Shown here piece by piece: positions 26,209-33,695 of a stretch of 41,657 bases of DNA. Within the stretch, counting starts at the first letter, position 1, and every line of letters starts with the position of its first letter. The notes under the pieces were generated by a model. The model was given only the letters and a program-made list of their open reading frames with translations, was not told the origin of the DNA and searched no databases. The translations under genes and the position numbers were made by a program. Source of the DNA: Spyradocola merdavium (GTDB lineage Bacteria; Bacillota; Clostridia; Christensenellales; UBA1750); NCBI GenBank assembly GCA_018711265.1, contig DVIM01000136.1:1-41657 (forward strand), written 5' to 3'.

Positions 26209-26868
26209 ATGGATTTACGCGAAGAGATCCGCAGGCGGCGGGAAGAGAGGCACCTCTCCCAGGAGGAGCTGGCCGAGGCGGTGGGCGTCAGCCGGCAGGC
26301 CGTCTCCAAGTGGGAGAGCGGCGCGGCCCAGCCCACGGGCGCAAACCGGCGCGCCCTGCTGCGGGCGCTGGACCTGCGGGAAGAGGAGGCGGCGCCCCTG
26401 CCGCCGCGCCGCGCATGGCGCGCGCGGGCCGGCTGGATCGCGGCGGGGGTCCTGCTGCTCGCGCTCGCGGGGGCGCTGCTCCTGCCGCGCATGGCTCCGG
26501 AAGCGCCGGCAGGGCCCCGCCTGCAAAGCGTGCGCTTCTACGACGAGGCCATGCAGGAGGTCCTGCCCGAGGCGAACTGGTACGACGCGGACCGCGCGGT
26601 CTGCCGCCTCGTGCAGTGGGAGGGCGGCACGCCGGCGGCCGTGCAGCTGGTCTTCACCCCGGCCGGATCGGAGACCGCAGGGGAGGCGCAGATCCTGGCC
26701 GCAGCGCTCCCCCTGGACGGGGAACACGCCGCGCTGCTGTCCGCGGCGGCCCTGCGGGAGAGCGGCGCGGGGCATCTGCAGATCCTGCTCGACTTTGGCG
26801 CGGAGGGGATGGTCCGCAGCGAGGATGTATACAACGCCGCGCCCCTCGACCCGGCAGGGGATGCATAA
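26209..26868 (+). CDS. Membrane-anchored XRE-family transcription regulator
   Basis: This 219-residue protein has an N-terminal Xre helix-turn-helix (about 4-58; SQEELAEAVGVSRQAVSKWE is the core). One membrane helix (about 74-92) and an extracytoplasmic domain of ~125 residues follow. The ATG at 26209 follows AAAGGAG. One-component regulators of this plan can pass an outside signal to DNA bound at the membrane. The upstream palindrome inside its own promoter suggests autorepression. The outer domain matches nothing I recognise. No clear terminator separates it from the following promoter. Confidence 0.88.
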   Translation: MDLREEIRRRREERHLSQEELAEAVGVSRQAVSKWESGAAQPTGANRRALLRALDLREEEAAPLPPRRAWRARAGWIAAGVLLLALAGALLLPRMAPEAPAGPRLQSVRFYDEAMQEVLPEANWYDADRAVCRLVQWEGGTPAAVQLVFTPAGSETAGEAQILAAALPLDGEHAALLSAAALRESGAGHLQILLDFGAEGMVRSEDVYNAAPLDPAGDA

Positions 26869-26923
26869 AACCGCACCGGTTCTTGAATATTTGGGTTTTA
26901 TTATGCAGTTAACAGGAAAAAAC

Positions 26924-26952
26924 TTGACAATATAGCGAGTTTCGGTTAGTAT
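26924..26952 (+). promoter_or_regulatory. Consensus promoter of the TIM-barrel/acyl-CoA synthetase fusion
   Basis: A perfect TTGACA -35 box (26924-26929), a 17-bp spacer and a TAGTAT -10 box (26947-26952). Confidence 0.88.
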
Positions 26953-26955
26953 TTA

Positions 26956-26992
26956 TGCTTAAGCAAGCGCATGCAAAGGCAGGCATGGCGCT
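26956..26992 (+). promoter_or_regulatory. Palindrome and leader hairpin at the start of the fusion-gene transcript
   Basis: A 10-bp perfect palindrome TGCTTAAGCA (26956-26965) covers the expected transcription start and could be an operator. It is followed by a hairpin (26966-26974 with 26983-26992, one bulged G) in the leader. Confidence 0.5.
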
Positions 26993-27028
26993 GTCGCAAA
27001 ATCCGCAAAAAAACAGGAGGAACAGAAA

Positions 27029-29560
27029 ATGAAACTCGCATTCTCAACGGTTGGCTGTCCGGACTTCCAATGGTCGGAGATCTACTCCATGGCAAAGGAC
27101 CTCGGCTTTGACGGCATCGAGGTGCGCGGCCTGGGCAAGGAGATCTCCACCTTCAACATGCAGCCTTTTTCAGAGGGGGAGATCGACCGAACGGTCCGGA
27201 CCCTTGCGGATTTGCGACTATCCATTCCCTGCCTATCCAGCGGCATCGCGCTGAAGTTCGCCGACAAGCGGGCGGCGAACATTGCGGAGCTTACGGACTA
27301 CATCCACATGGCCGCGCGCCTGGGCGCGCCCTATGTGCGCGTCATGGGCGACTGGGACGCCGCGCCCGGCGGCGAGGTGGACGATGAGGCCGTCAAGTCG
27401 CAGCTGCGCGAACTCATCCCCGAGGCGGAAAAGTGCGGGGTCACGCTGCTGGTGGAGACCAACGGCGTCTACGCCAACACCGAGCGCCTGCGCGACCTTT
27501 TGACGGACCTTGCGTCCGACAACGTGGCCGCGCTGTGGGACATGCACCACCCCTACCGCTTCATGCACGAGAGCCCGGAGCAGACGCTGCAGAACCTGGG
27601 CACCTACATCAAGCACGTGCACATCAAGGACTCCGTGCTGGAGGACGGCAAGCTCGTCTATCGTCTGATGGGCGACGGCGACCTGCCCATCGAACAGATG
27701 ATGCTGGCCCTGCGCTCCATCAACTATGAGGGCTTCGTCTCCCTGGAGTGGGTGCGCTACTGGAGCCGCGATATGTACGACGCGGGCGTGGTCTTCCCCC
27801 AGTTCCTCCACTACATGGAGGCCTATCTGGACAAGCCCGTCGCCGACCACAAGCTCTACACCGCGCACACGGGCCTCGGCCACTATGTCTGGCCGCACAA
27901 CCAGCTCCTGGACCTGACCTTTCCGCAGGTTCTGGACCGCATGGTCGAGGAGTTCCCGGACCAGGTCTGCTTTGACTACACGGAGCTCGACTACAAGCGC
28001 ACCTATTCCCAGTTCCGCGACGACGTGGACGAGTTTGCCCGCGCGCTCATCGGCATGGGCGTAAAGCGCGGCGACCACGTGGCCATCTGGGCCACGAACG
28101 TCCCGGCCTGGTACATCACCTTCTGGGCCACGACCAAGATCGGCGCGGTGCTGGTCACCGTCAACACCGCCTACAAGATCCACGAGGCCGAGTACCTGCT
28201 GCGCCAGAGCGACACGCACACCCTCGTGATGATCGACGGGTTCAAGGACTCGGACTACATCGGCATCGTCAGGGAGCTCTGCCCGGAGCTGGCGGGGCAC
28301 GACCCCCGCACGCCCCTGCACGCAAAGCGCCTGCCCTTCCTGCGCAACGTCATCACCTGCGAGAGCAAGCAGGAGGGCTGCTTCTCCTGGGAGGAGGCGG
28401 TGCAGATGGCTGAGCGCGTGCCGATGCAGGAGGTCTACCTGCGCGCCATGAACATCGACAAGCACGACGTGTGCAATATGCAGTACACCTCCGGCACCAC
28501 CGGCTTCCCCAAGGGCGTCATGCTCACGCACTACAACGTCGTCAACAACGGCAAGGCCATCGGCGACTGCATGGACCTCTCCACGGCGGACCGCCTGATG
28601 ATCCAGGTGCCCATGTTCCACTGCTTCGGCATGGTGCTGGCCATGACCGCCGCCATGACGCACGGAACCTCCATGTATCCGATCACGGCCTTCTCGCCGC
28701 GCAAGGGCCTGCACTGCATCAACGAAAAGCAGATCACCGCCTTCCACGGCGTGCCGACCATGTTCATCGCCATGCTCGAGCACCCGAACTTTGAAAAGAC
28801 GGACTTCAGCCACATGCGCACCGGCATCATGGCCGGCAGCCCCTGCCCGATCAAGGTCATGCAGGACGTCGTGGACAAGATGCACATGAGCGAGATCTGC
28901 ATCACCTACGGCCAGACCGAGGCCTCGCCCGCGACCACCATGTCCAAGATCACCGACCCGCTCGAGGTGCGCGTCAACACCGTCGGCGGCCCGATCTTCG
29001 GCGTGGAGTGCAAGGTCGTCGACCCCGAGACCGGCGAAGACCTGCCCGACAACCAGGACGGCGAGTTCCTCGCCCGCGGCTACAACATCATGAAGGGCTA
29101 CTACAAGATGCCCACCGCGACGGCCGCGGCCATCGACAAGGACGGCTGGCTCCACTCCGGGGACCTCGCCCGCCGCGACGAGAACGGCCGCTACAAGATC
29201 ACCGGCCGCATCAAGGACATGATCATCCGCGGGGGCGAGAACATCTACCCCAAGGAGATCGAGGACTTCATCTACACCCACCCCAAGGTCAAGGACGTGC
29301 AGGTCATCGGCGTGCCGTCCAAGGACTACGGCGAGGAGATCATGGCCTGCGTCATTCTCAAGGAGGGCGAAACCATGACCGAGGAGGAGGTCAAGGACTT
29401 CGTGCGCACCCACATGGCCAAGCACAAGGTGCCCCGCTATGTCGAGTTCGTCAAGGAGTTCCCCATGAACGCCGCCGGCAAGATCCTCAAGTACAAGATG
29501 CGCGAGGCCGCCGTGCAGAAGCTCTCCCTCCAGGCCGCCGAGGCCATCGAGACCGCGTAA
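27029..29560 (+). CDS. Fusion: xylose-isomerase-like TIM barrel + AMP-forming acyl-CoA synthetase
   Basis: This 843-residue bifunctional protein starts with a sugar-phosphate isomerase/epimerase-type TIM barrel (1-~272), with presumed metal ligands Glu143, Asp171, His198 and Glu240. From about residue 285 it is an AMP-forming acyl-CoA synthetase: YTSGTTGFPKG (486-496), YGQTEASP (627-634), WLHSGD (707-712) and a C-terminal NAAGKILK with the conserved Lys. The synthetase would join a carboxylic acid to CoA through an acyl-AMP. The ATG at 27029 follows CAGGAGG, and the frame is open throughout with no internal break. A strong promoter and a terminator make it a single-gene unit. Its barrel is paralogous to the stand-alone protein at 37077, with ligands at nearly the same positions. 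The fusion may couple making and activating an acid derived from a sugar or polyol, which is inference. Confidence 0.9.
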   Translation: MKLAFSTVGCPDFQWSEIYSMAKDLGFDGIEVRGLGKEISTFNMQPFSEGEIDRTVRTLADLRLSIPCLSSGIALKFADKRAANIAELTDYIHMAARLGAPYVRVMGDWDAAPGGEVDDEAVKSQLRELIPEAEKCGVTLLVETNGVYANTERLRDLLTDLASDNVAALWDMHHPYRFMHESPEQTLQNLGTYIKHVHIKDSVLEDGKLVYRLMGDGDLPIEQMMLALRSINYEGFVSLEWVRYWSRDMYDAGVVFPQFLHYMEAYLDKPVADHKLYTAHTGLGHYVWPHNQLLDLTFPQVLDRMVEEFPDQVCFDYTELDYKRTYSQFRDDVDEFARALIGMGVKRGDHVAIWATNVPAWYITFWATTKIGAVLVTVNTAYKIHEAEYLLRQSDTHTLVMIDGFKDSDYIGIVRELCPELAGHDPRTPLHAKRLPFLRNVITCESKQEGCFSWEEAVQMAERVPMQEVYLRAMNIDKHDVCNMQYTSGTTGFPKGVMLTHYNVVNNGKAIGDCMDLSTADRLMIQVPMFHCFGMVLAMTAAMTHGTSMYPITAFSPRKGLHCINEKQITAFHGVPTMFIAMLEHPNFEKTDFSHMRTGIMAGSPCPIKVMQDVVDKMHMSEICITYGQTEASPATTMSKITDPLEVRVNTVGGPIFGVECKVVDPETGEDLPDNQDGEFLARGYNIMKGYYKMPTATAAAIDKDGWLHSGDLARRDENGRYKITGRIKDMIIRGGENIYPKEIEDFIYTHPKVKDVQVIGVPSKDYGEEIMACVILKEGETMTEEEVKDFVRTHMAKHKVPRYVEFVKEFPMNAAGKILKYKMREAAVQKLSLQAAEAIETA

Positions 29561-29564
29561 ACGC

Positions 29565-29604
29565 CCGCCCCCGCCGCGCAAGGAAGCGCAGCGGGGGCGG
29601 TTTT
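29565..29604 (+). terminator. Intrinsic terminator after the fusion gene
   Basis: A 10-bp GC stem (29565-29574 with 29591-29600) with an inner 4-bp extension is followed by TTTT. Confidence 0.9.
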
Positions 29605-29608
29605 GCGT

Positions 29609-29637
29609 TTGACGCGCGGAAAAACCGGTGATATAGT
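29609..29637 (+). promoter_or_regulatory. Promoter of the hydrogenase maturation operon
   Basis: A TTGACG -35 box (29609-29614), a 17-bp spacer and a TATAGT -10 box (29632-29637) preceded by TGA (extended -10). It begins within the T tract of the preceding terminator. Confidence 0.85.
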
Positions 29638-29644
29638 AGGGGAG

Positions 29645-29795
29645 AGGAACCCGGACGCGCTTTGCGGACCGGGCGAATCCGAGAAGGGAAAATCCGTGGG
29701 ATCTGACCCCAATGGTGCGGCCAGAGGGGGAAGGTGCGATCACGGGGGAGCCAATGTCCCGCGCGCGCCGCACCGGCGCGCGCGTTTTGCGTTTT
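29645..29795 (+). ncRNA. Structured 5' leader with attenuator-like terminator, possible riboswitch
   Basis: Between the promoter and the first small gene lie about 200 bases without a supported gene but with several GC-rich stems. One joins 29650-29654 with 29669-29673 and has an inner 3-bp stem. A second pairs CCCC-AA-TGG (29707-29715) with CCA-GA-GGGG (29721-29729) around loop TGCGG. A final 10-bp stem (29761-29770 with 29774-29783) is followed by GTTTTGCGTTTT. That last element is a plausible intrinsic terminator ahead of hydE. Parts of 29690-29760 faintly recall a cobalamin riboswitch, but the order and spacing do not fit well enough to name a class. Confidence 0.45.
29761..29795 (+). terminator. 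Internal terminator in the hydE leader
   Basis: A 10-bp GC-only stem with a three-base loop (CAC), then TTTT-GC-GTTTT. Lying between the promoter and the coding genes, it could act as an attenuator. Confidence 0.65.
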
Positions 29796-29842
29796 CTCCG
29801 GAAAGCCCGTGCCCACAGACTTGGAAAGGAAGTGCATTCCCA

Positions 29843-30001
29843 ATGGAAAATCGGGAACCGGAATCCTGCGCTGCGCTCGTCAGCGTGGCCCTCAACGCCG
29901 CGGCGGACGAGATCTCCGCTCTCGCCGGGAAGCCCGGCAGCCTCCCGGGCGTCAGCGCGCGGACGGTCTTTTCCCGCCGGAACGGGGAGAAGCAGGCATG
30001 A
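29843..30001 (+). CDS. Short TM1266-like putative [FeFe]-hydrogenase system regulator
   Basis: This 52-residue protein matches the C-terminal half of the ~80-residue 'iron-only hydrogenase system regulator' (TM1266) family: VSVALNAAADEISALAGKPG, then LPGVSARTVFS. It opens with ENRE, which recalls the family's early VENRE element. The middle ~35 residues, which in relatives include GRMGIP, are absent and not found in other frames nearby. The ATG at 29843 follows AAAGGAAG. Its stop overlaps the hydE start (ATGA). It is either a natural short form or a deletion remnant kept for translational coupling. Confidence 0.6.
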   Translation: MENREPESCAALVSVALNAAADEISALAGKPGSLPGVSARTVFSRRNGEKQA

Positions 30002-31038
30002 AGGCGTACATTGACCGGCTCGAGCGGACGCGGGACCTGACGGATGCGGAGTTCCGCGCGCTGCTGGAGGAGAGCGCGCCGGCGGACCGCGACTACCTCT
30101 TTGCCCGCGCCCGCGCCGTGCGCGACCGCACCTACGGCCGCCGCGTCTTCATCCGCGGCCTGATCGAGTTCACCAACTTCTGCAAGAACGACTGCCGCTA
30201 CTGCGGCATCCGGCGCAGCAACCCCTGCGCGCAGCGCTACCGCCTGGACAAGGCGGAGATCCTCGCCTGCTGCCAGGCCGGGTACGAACTGGGCTTCCGC
30301 ACCTTCGTGCTCCAGGGCGGGGAGGACCCGTACTTCACGGACGACAGAATGGCGGATATCGTCTCCGCCATCCGCGCCTCGTTCCCGGACTGCGCCATCA
30401 CGCTCTCCATCGGCGAGCGCAGCCGGGCCAGCTACGAGCGGCTCTTTGCCGCCGGCGCAAACCGCTACCTCCTCCGGCACGAGACGGCGGACCCGGACCA
30501 CTACGCCCGGCTGCACCCGCCGGAGCTCTCCCTGGAAAACCGCCTGCGCTGCCTGCGCGACCTCAAGGCGATCGGCTTCCAGACCGGCGCGGGCTTCATG
30601 GTCGGCTCGCCCGGGCAGACGAGCGGCTGCCTCGTGCAGGACTTCCGCCTGCTGCAGGACCTCCAGCCGCAGATGGTGGGCATCGGCCCGTTCCTGCCCC
30701 ACCGCGACACGCCCTTCCGGGACGAGCCCGCCGGCAGCGCAGAGCGGACGCTCCTGTGCCTGGCCATCGTGCGGCTGCTGCTGCCGCGCGCCCTGCTGCC
30801 GGCGACGACGGCGCTGGGCACCCTCGCGGACGACGGGCGGGAGCGGGGCATGAACGCCGGCTGCAACGTGGTCATGCCGAACCTCTCGCCCAAGGACACC
30901 CGCAAAAAATACCTGCTCTACGACAACAAGCGCTCCGACGGGGACGAGGCCGCCGAGGGCCTCGCCGCCCTGCGCGCGCGCATGGCGGCCGCCGGGTACG
31001 AGGTCGTCGTGGACCGCGGCGACTACCCCGCGGAATGA
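29998..31038 (+). CDS. hydE: [FeFe]-hydrogenase maturase HydE (radical SAM)
   Basis: This 346-residue radical SAM enzyme helps build the H-cluster 2Fe subsite of [FeFe] hydrogenase. The CxxxCxxC cluster motif is at Cys62, Cys66 and Cys69 (CKNDCRYC), preceded by GLIEFTNF, a HydE-typical lead-in. Further family marks are LQGGEDP, a SIGERS segment, FMVGSPGQT and GPFLPHRDTPF near the C-terminal barrel end. The length is normal for HydE. The ATG at 29998 overlaps the stop of the small upstream gene, with GGGGAGAAG as ribosome binding site. hydF follows after 20 bases. hydG and the hydrogenase are not in the window. Confidence 0.95.
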   Translation: MKAYIDRLERTRDLTDAEFRALLEESAPADRDYLFARARAVRDRTYGRRVFIRGLIEFTNFCKNDCRYCGIRRSNPCAQRYRLDKAEILACCQAGYELGFRTFVLQGGEDPYFTDDRMADIVSAIRASFPDCAITLSIGERSRASYERLFAAGANRYLLRHETADPDHYARLHPPELSLENRLRCLRDLKAIGFQTGAGFMVGSPGQTSGCLVQDFRLLQDLQPQMVGIGPFLPHRDTPFRDEPAGSAERTLLCLAIVRLLLPRALLPATTALGTLADDGRERGMNAGCNVVMPNLSPKDTRKKYLLYDNKRSDGDEAAEGLAALRARMAAAGYEVVVDRGDYPAE

Positions 31039-31058
31039 ACGCAAGGAGGGAAATTCTC

Positions 31059-32246
31059 ATGAGCCTAAATGCAACGCCTTCTGCAAACCGCACGCGCATC
31101 GGCATCTTCGGCCGGCGCAACGCGGGCAAGTCCAGCCTCATCAACGCCCTGACCGGCCAGGACCTGGCCGTCGTCTCCGAGACCAAGGGCACAACGACCG
31201 ACCCCGTCAAAAAGGCGATGGAGCTGCTGCCCCTGGGCCCGGTCGTGCTGGTGGACACCCCCGGCCTGGACGACGAGGGGGAGCTCGGCCAAAAGCGCAT
31301 GGACAAGGCGCTGGAGGAGCTGCGCCGCACGGACATCGCCCTGCTGGTCGTGGACGCGGCCGAGGGCCTGGCCGAGGAGGACCGCGCCCTGCTCGAGCGC
31401 ATCCGCGGCATGGAAATCCCCTGCCTCGTGGTCTGGAACAAGTGCGACGCGGGCGACTGCCCCCTGCCGGAATCCCTCGCAGAGCGCGCCGTGTGCGTCT
31501 CCGCGCGCACAAAGCGGGGGATCGACGCCCTCAAGGAGCGCATCGCGCACCTGAACCCGGGTGAGAGCGGCCGCCGCCTCATCGCGGATCTGCTCCAGCC
31601 GGGGGACCTGGTGATCCTCGTGGTGCCCATCGACAAGGCCGCGCCCAAGGGCCGCCTGATCCTGCCCCAGCAGCAGACCATCCGCGACATTTTGGAGGCC
31701 GGCGCCCTGTCGCTCACCGTCCGGGAGACGGAGCTGCCGCAGGCCCTTGCCGCCTGCCGGGAGAAGCCGCGCATGGTCGTCACCGACAGCCAGGTCTTTG
31801 CCAAGGTCGCGCAGGATACGCCGCAGGACGTGGCGCTGACCTCCTTCTCCATCCTCATGGCGCGCTACAAGGGGTATCTGGACGCCGCGCTGCGCTCCAT
31901 CCCCGCGGTGGAGTCCCTGCGGGACGGGGACACCGTGCTCATCGCCGAGGGCTGCACGCACCACCGCCAGTGCGAGGACATCGGCACCGTCAAGATCCCC
32001 AAGTGGCTACGCGCCCACAGCGGCAAGGACATCCGCATCGAGACCTGCTCCGGCGCCGCCTTCCCGCAGGACCTGACGCCCTACCGGCTCGTCATCCACT
32101 GCGGCGGGTGCATGCTCAACGAGCGCGAGGTGCTCTACCGCCTGCGCGAGGCCGAACGCCAGGGCGTGCCGTTCATCAATTACGGTCTGCTCATCGCCTA
32201 TATGCAGGGAATCCTCGAGCGCGCAACGCGCGTATTCCGGGCCTGA
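31059..32246 (+). CDS. hydF: [FeFe]-hydrogenase maturation GTPase HydF
   Basis: This 395-residue scaffold GTPase receives the 2Fe precursor and passes it to the hydrogenase. The N-terminal Era-like GTPase domain has a P loop (GRRNAGKSS, 18-26), a TT-rich switch I (KGTTTDPV), DTPG and NKCD. A dimerisation domain follows. The C-terminal [4Fe-4S] domain has the CxH...HCxxC set: Cys299, His301, Cys348 and Cys351. The ATG at 31059 follows AAGGAGG. It shares the hydE transcript and is followed by a perfect 16-bp terminator. Confidence 0.96.
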   Translation: MSLNATPSANRTRIGIFGRRNAGKSSLINALTGQDLAVVSETKGTTTDPVKKAMELLPLGPVVLVDTPGLDDEGELGQKRMDKALEELRRTDIALLVVDAAEGLAEEDRALLERIRGMEIPCLVVWNKCDAGDCPLPESLAERAVCVSARTKRGIDALKERIAHLNPGESGRRLIADLLQPGDLVILVVPIDKAAPKGRLILPQQQTIRDILEAGALSLTVRETELPQALAACREKPRMVVTDSQVFAKVAQDTPQDVALTSFSILMARYKGYLDAALRSIPAVESLRDGDTVLIAEGCTHHRQCEDIGTVKIPKWLRAHSGKDIRIETCSGAAFPQDLTPYRLVIHCGGCMLNEREVLYRLREAERQGVPFINYGLLIAYMQGILERATRVFRA

Positions 32247-32252
32247 GATAAG

Positions 32253-32295
32253 CGGCTTGCCGCGGCGCAGAACGCGCCGCGGCAAGCCGTCCTCT
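32253..32295 (+). terminator. Intrinsic terminator after hydF
   Basis: A perfect 16-bp stem (32253-32268 with 32274-32289), loop AGAAC, then TCCTCTTTTT. A second 6-bp GC hairpin (32305-32310 with 32315-32320) follows. Confidence 0.93.
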
Positions 32296-32343
32296 TTTTG
32301 GAGGGGGGCGAAATCGCCCCTTCCGTTCTCTCCGCCCGTGCGG

Positions 32344-32349
32344 TATAAT
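32344..32349 (+). promoter_or_regulatory. Consensus -10 box upstream of rhaA
   Basis: TATAAT lies 64 bases before the rhaA start. The best -35 at 17 bp is a poor TTCCGT (32321-32326), which suggests an activated promoter, as is usual for rhamnose genes. Confidence 0.5.
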
Positions 32350-32412
32350 GGGGGCAGAAAGAAAATCTCCCTTTCGCAGAAAAAGACCGAACGCAGAAAG
32401 GATGTGTCCCAC

Positions 32413-33657
32413 ATGAACGCATACGAACTGGCCAAGGCGCGCTACGCCGCGCTGGGCGTCGACACGGAGGCGGCCATCGGCCGCCTCGCGCAGAAGGCCA
32501 TCTCCATCCACTGCTGGCAGGGCGACGACGTGCTCGGCTTTGAGAACGCCGGCCAGGCCCTCTCCGGCGGCATCCAGGCCACGGGCAACTACCCCGGCCG
32601 CGCCCGCACGCCGCAGGAGCTCATGCAGGACTTTTCGGAGGCCATCTCCCTCATCCCGGGCAAAAAGCGCATCAACCTCCACGCCAGCTACGCGATCCTG
32701 CACGGCGAGACGGTCGACCGCGACGCCCTGGAGGGCCGCCATTTTGACGACTGGATCGACTTTGCCAAGGAGAACGGCCTCGGCATCGACTTCAACCCCA
32801 CGTTCTTCTCCCACCCCCTCGCGGCGGACACGCTGACCCTTTCCCACCCCAACGACGAGATCCGCGCCTTCTGGGTCCGCCACGGCATCGCCAGCCGCCG
32901 CATCTCCCAGTACATCGCGGACAAGCTCGGGGACAAGGTGCTGTGCAACCTCTGGATTCCGGACGGCTACAAGGAGATCCCCGCCGACCGCCTCGGCCCG
33001 CGCCTGCGCCTGAAGGACAGCCTGGACAAGATCTACGCAGAGAAGCTGCCCGGCGTCATCGACTGCGTGGAGAGCAAGGTCTTCGGCATCGGCGTGGAGG
33101 CGTACACGGTCGGCTCCTCGGAGTTCTATCTGGCCTATGCCGCGCAGCACCCCGGCGTCTACAACCTGCTGGACAACGGCCACTACCACCCCACGGAGAT
33201 GGTCAGCGACAAGATCTCCGCGCTGCTGTCCTTCTTCGACGTGCTGCCCCTGCACGTGACCCGGCCCATGCGCTGGGACAGCGACCACGTCGTCCGCCTG
33301 GACGACGAGATCCGCGAGATCGCCCTGGAGATCGTGCGCAACGGCGCGCTGGACCGCGTGCTCATCGGCCTGGACTACTTCGACGCCTCCATCAACCGCG
33401 TCGCGGCCTGGGTCATCGGCACCCGCAACATGCAGAAGGCGCTGCTCAACGCCCTGCTCCAGCCGAGCGCGAGGCTGAAGGCCATGCAGGACAAGGGCGA
33501 CTTCACCTGCATGCTCATGCAGCAGGAGGAGATGAAGACCTATCCCTTCGGCGCGGTCTGGGAGGAATACTGCCGCCGCCAGGGCGTGCCCGCGGACGAG
33601 AGCTGGTTTGCGCAGATCCTCCGCTACGAGCAGGAGGTCCTGTCCAAGCGGAGCTGA
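32413..33657 (+). CDS. rhaA: L-rhamnose isomerase
   Basis: This 414-residue cytoplasmic metal-dependent isomerase converts L-rhamnose to L-rhamnulose. The length and sequence match RhaA throughout. Key stretches are SIHCWQGDDVLGFE near the start, GNYPGRARTP, LHASYAI, LGIDFNPTFFSHP, LDNGHYHPTEMVSDK and LGLDYFDASINRVAAWVIG-type C-terminal segments. The ATG at 32413 follows GAAAGGATG. It is the first gene of a run that includes a rhamnosidase, so rhamnose released from glycosides would be fed to it. Rhamnulokinase and rhamnulose-1-phosphate aldolase genes are not present in the window. Confidence 0.96.
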   Translation: MNAYELAKARYAALGVDTEAAIGRLAQKAISIHCWQGDDVLGFENAGQALSGGIQATGNYPGRARTPQELMQDFSEAISLIPGKKRINLHASYAILHGETVDRDALEGRHFDDWIDFAKENGLGIDFNPTFFSHPLAADTLTLSHPNDEIRAFWVRHGIASRRISQYIADKLGDKVLCNLWIPDGYKEIPADRLGPRLRLKDSLDKIYAEKLPGVIDCVESKVFGIGVEAYTVGSSEFYLAYAAQHPGVYNLLDNGHYHPTEMVSDKISALLSFFDVLPLHVTRPMRWDSDHVVRLDDEIREIALEIVRNGALDRVLIGLDYFDASINRVAAWVIGTRNMQKALLNALLQPSARLKAMQDKGDFTCMLMQQEEMKTYPFGAVWEEYCRRQGVPADESWFAQILRYEQEVLSKRS

Positions 33658-33695
33658 AGAAACGGCGCCCATCCGAAAAAAGGAGGTCATTAGCT

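Noticed and set aside
29690..29760. Cobalamin riboswitch in the hydE leader
   Set aside because: Some short blocks (GGGAA, GGGAAGG, AGCCA) recall the consensus, but spacing and the core CCCGCAACUG-type block do not fit. Kept only as an unassigned structured leader.
32943..33695. N-terminal extension of the rhamnosidase into rhaA
   Set aside because: The frame is open upstream but overlaps rhaA. AGGAGGT and the GTG at 33696 mark the real start.
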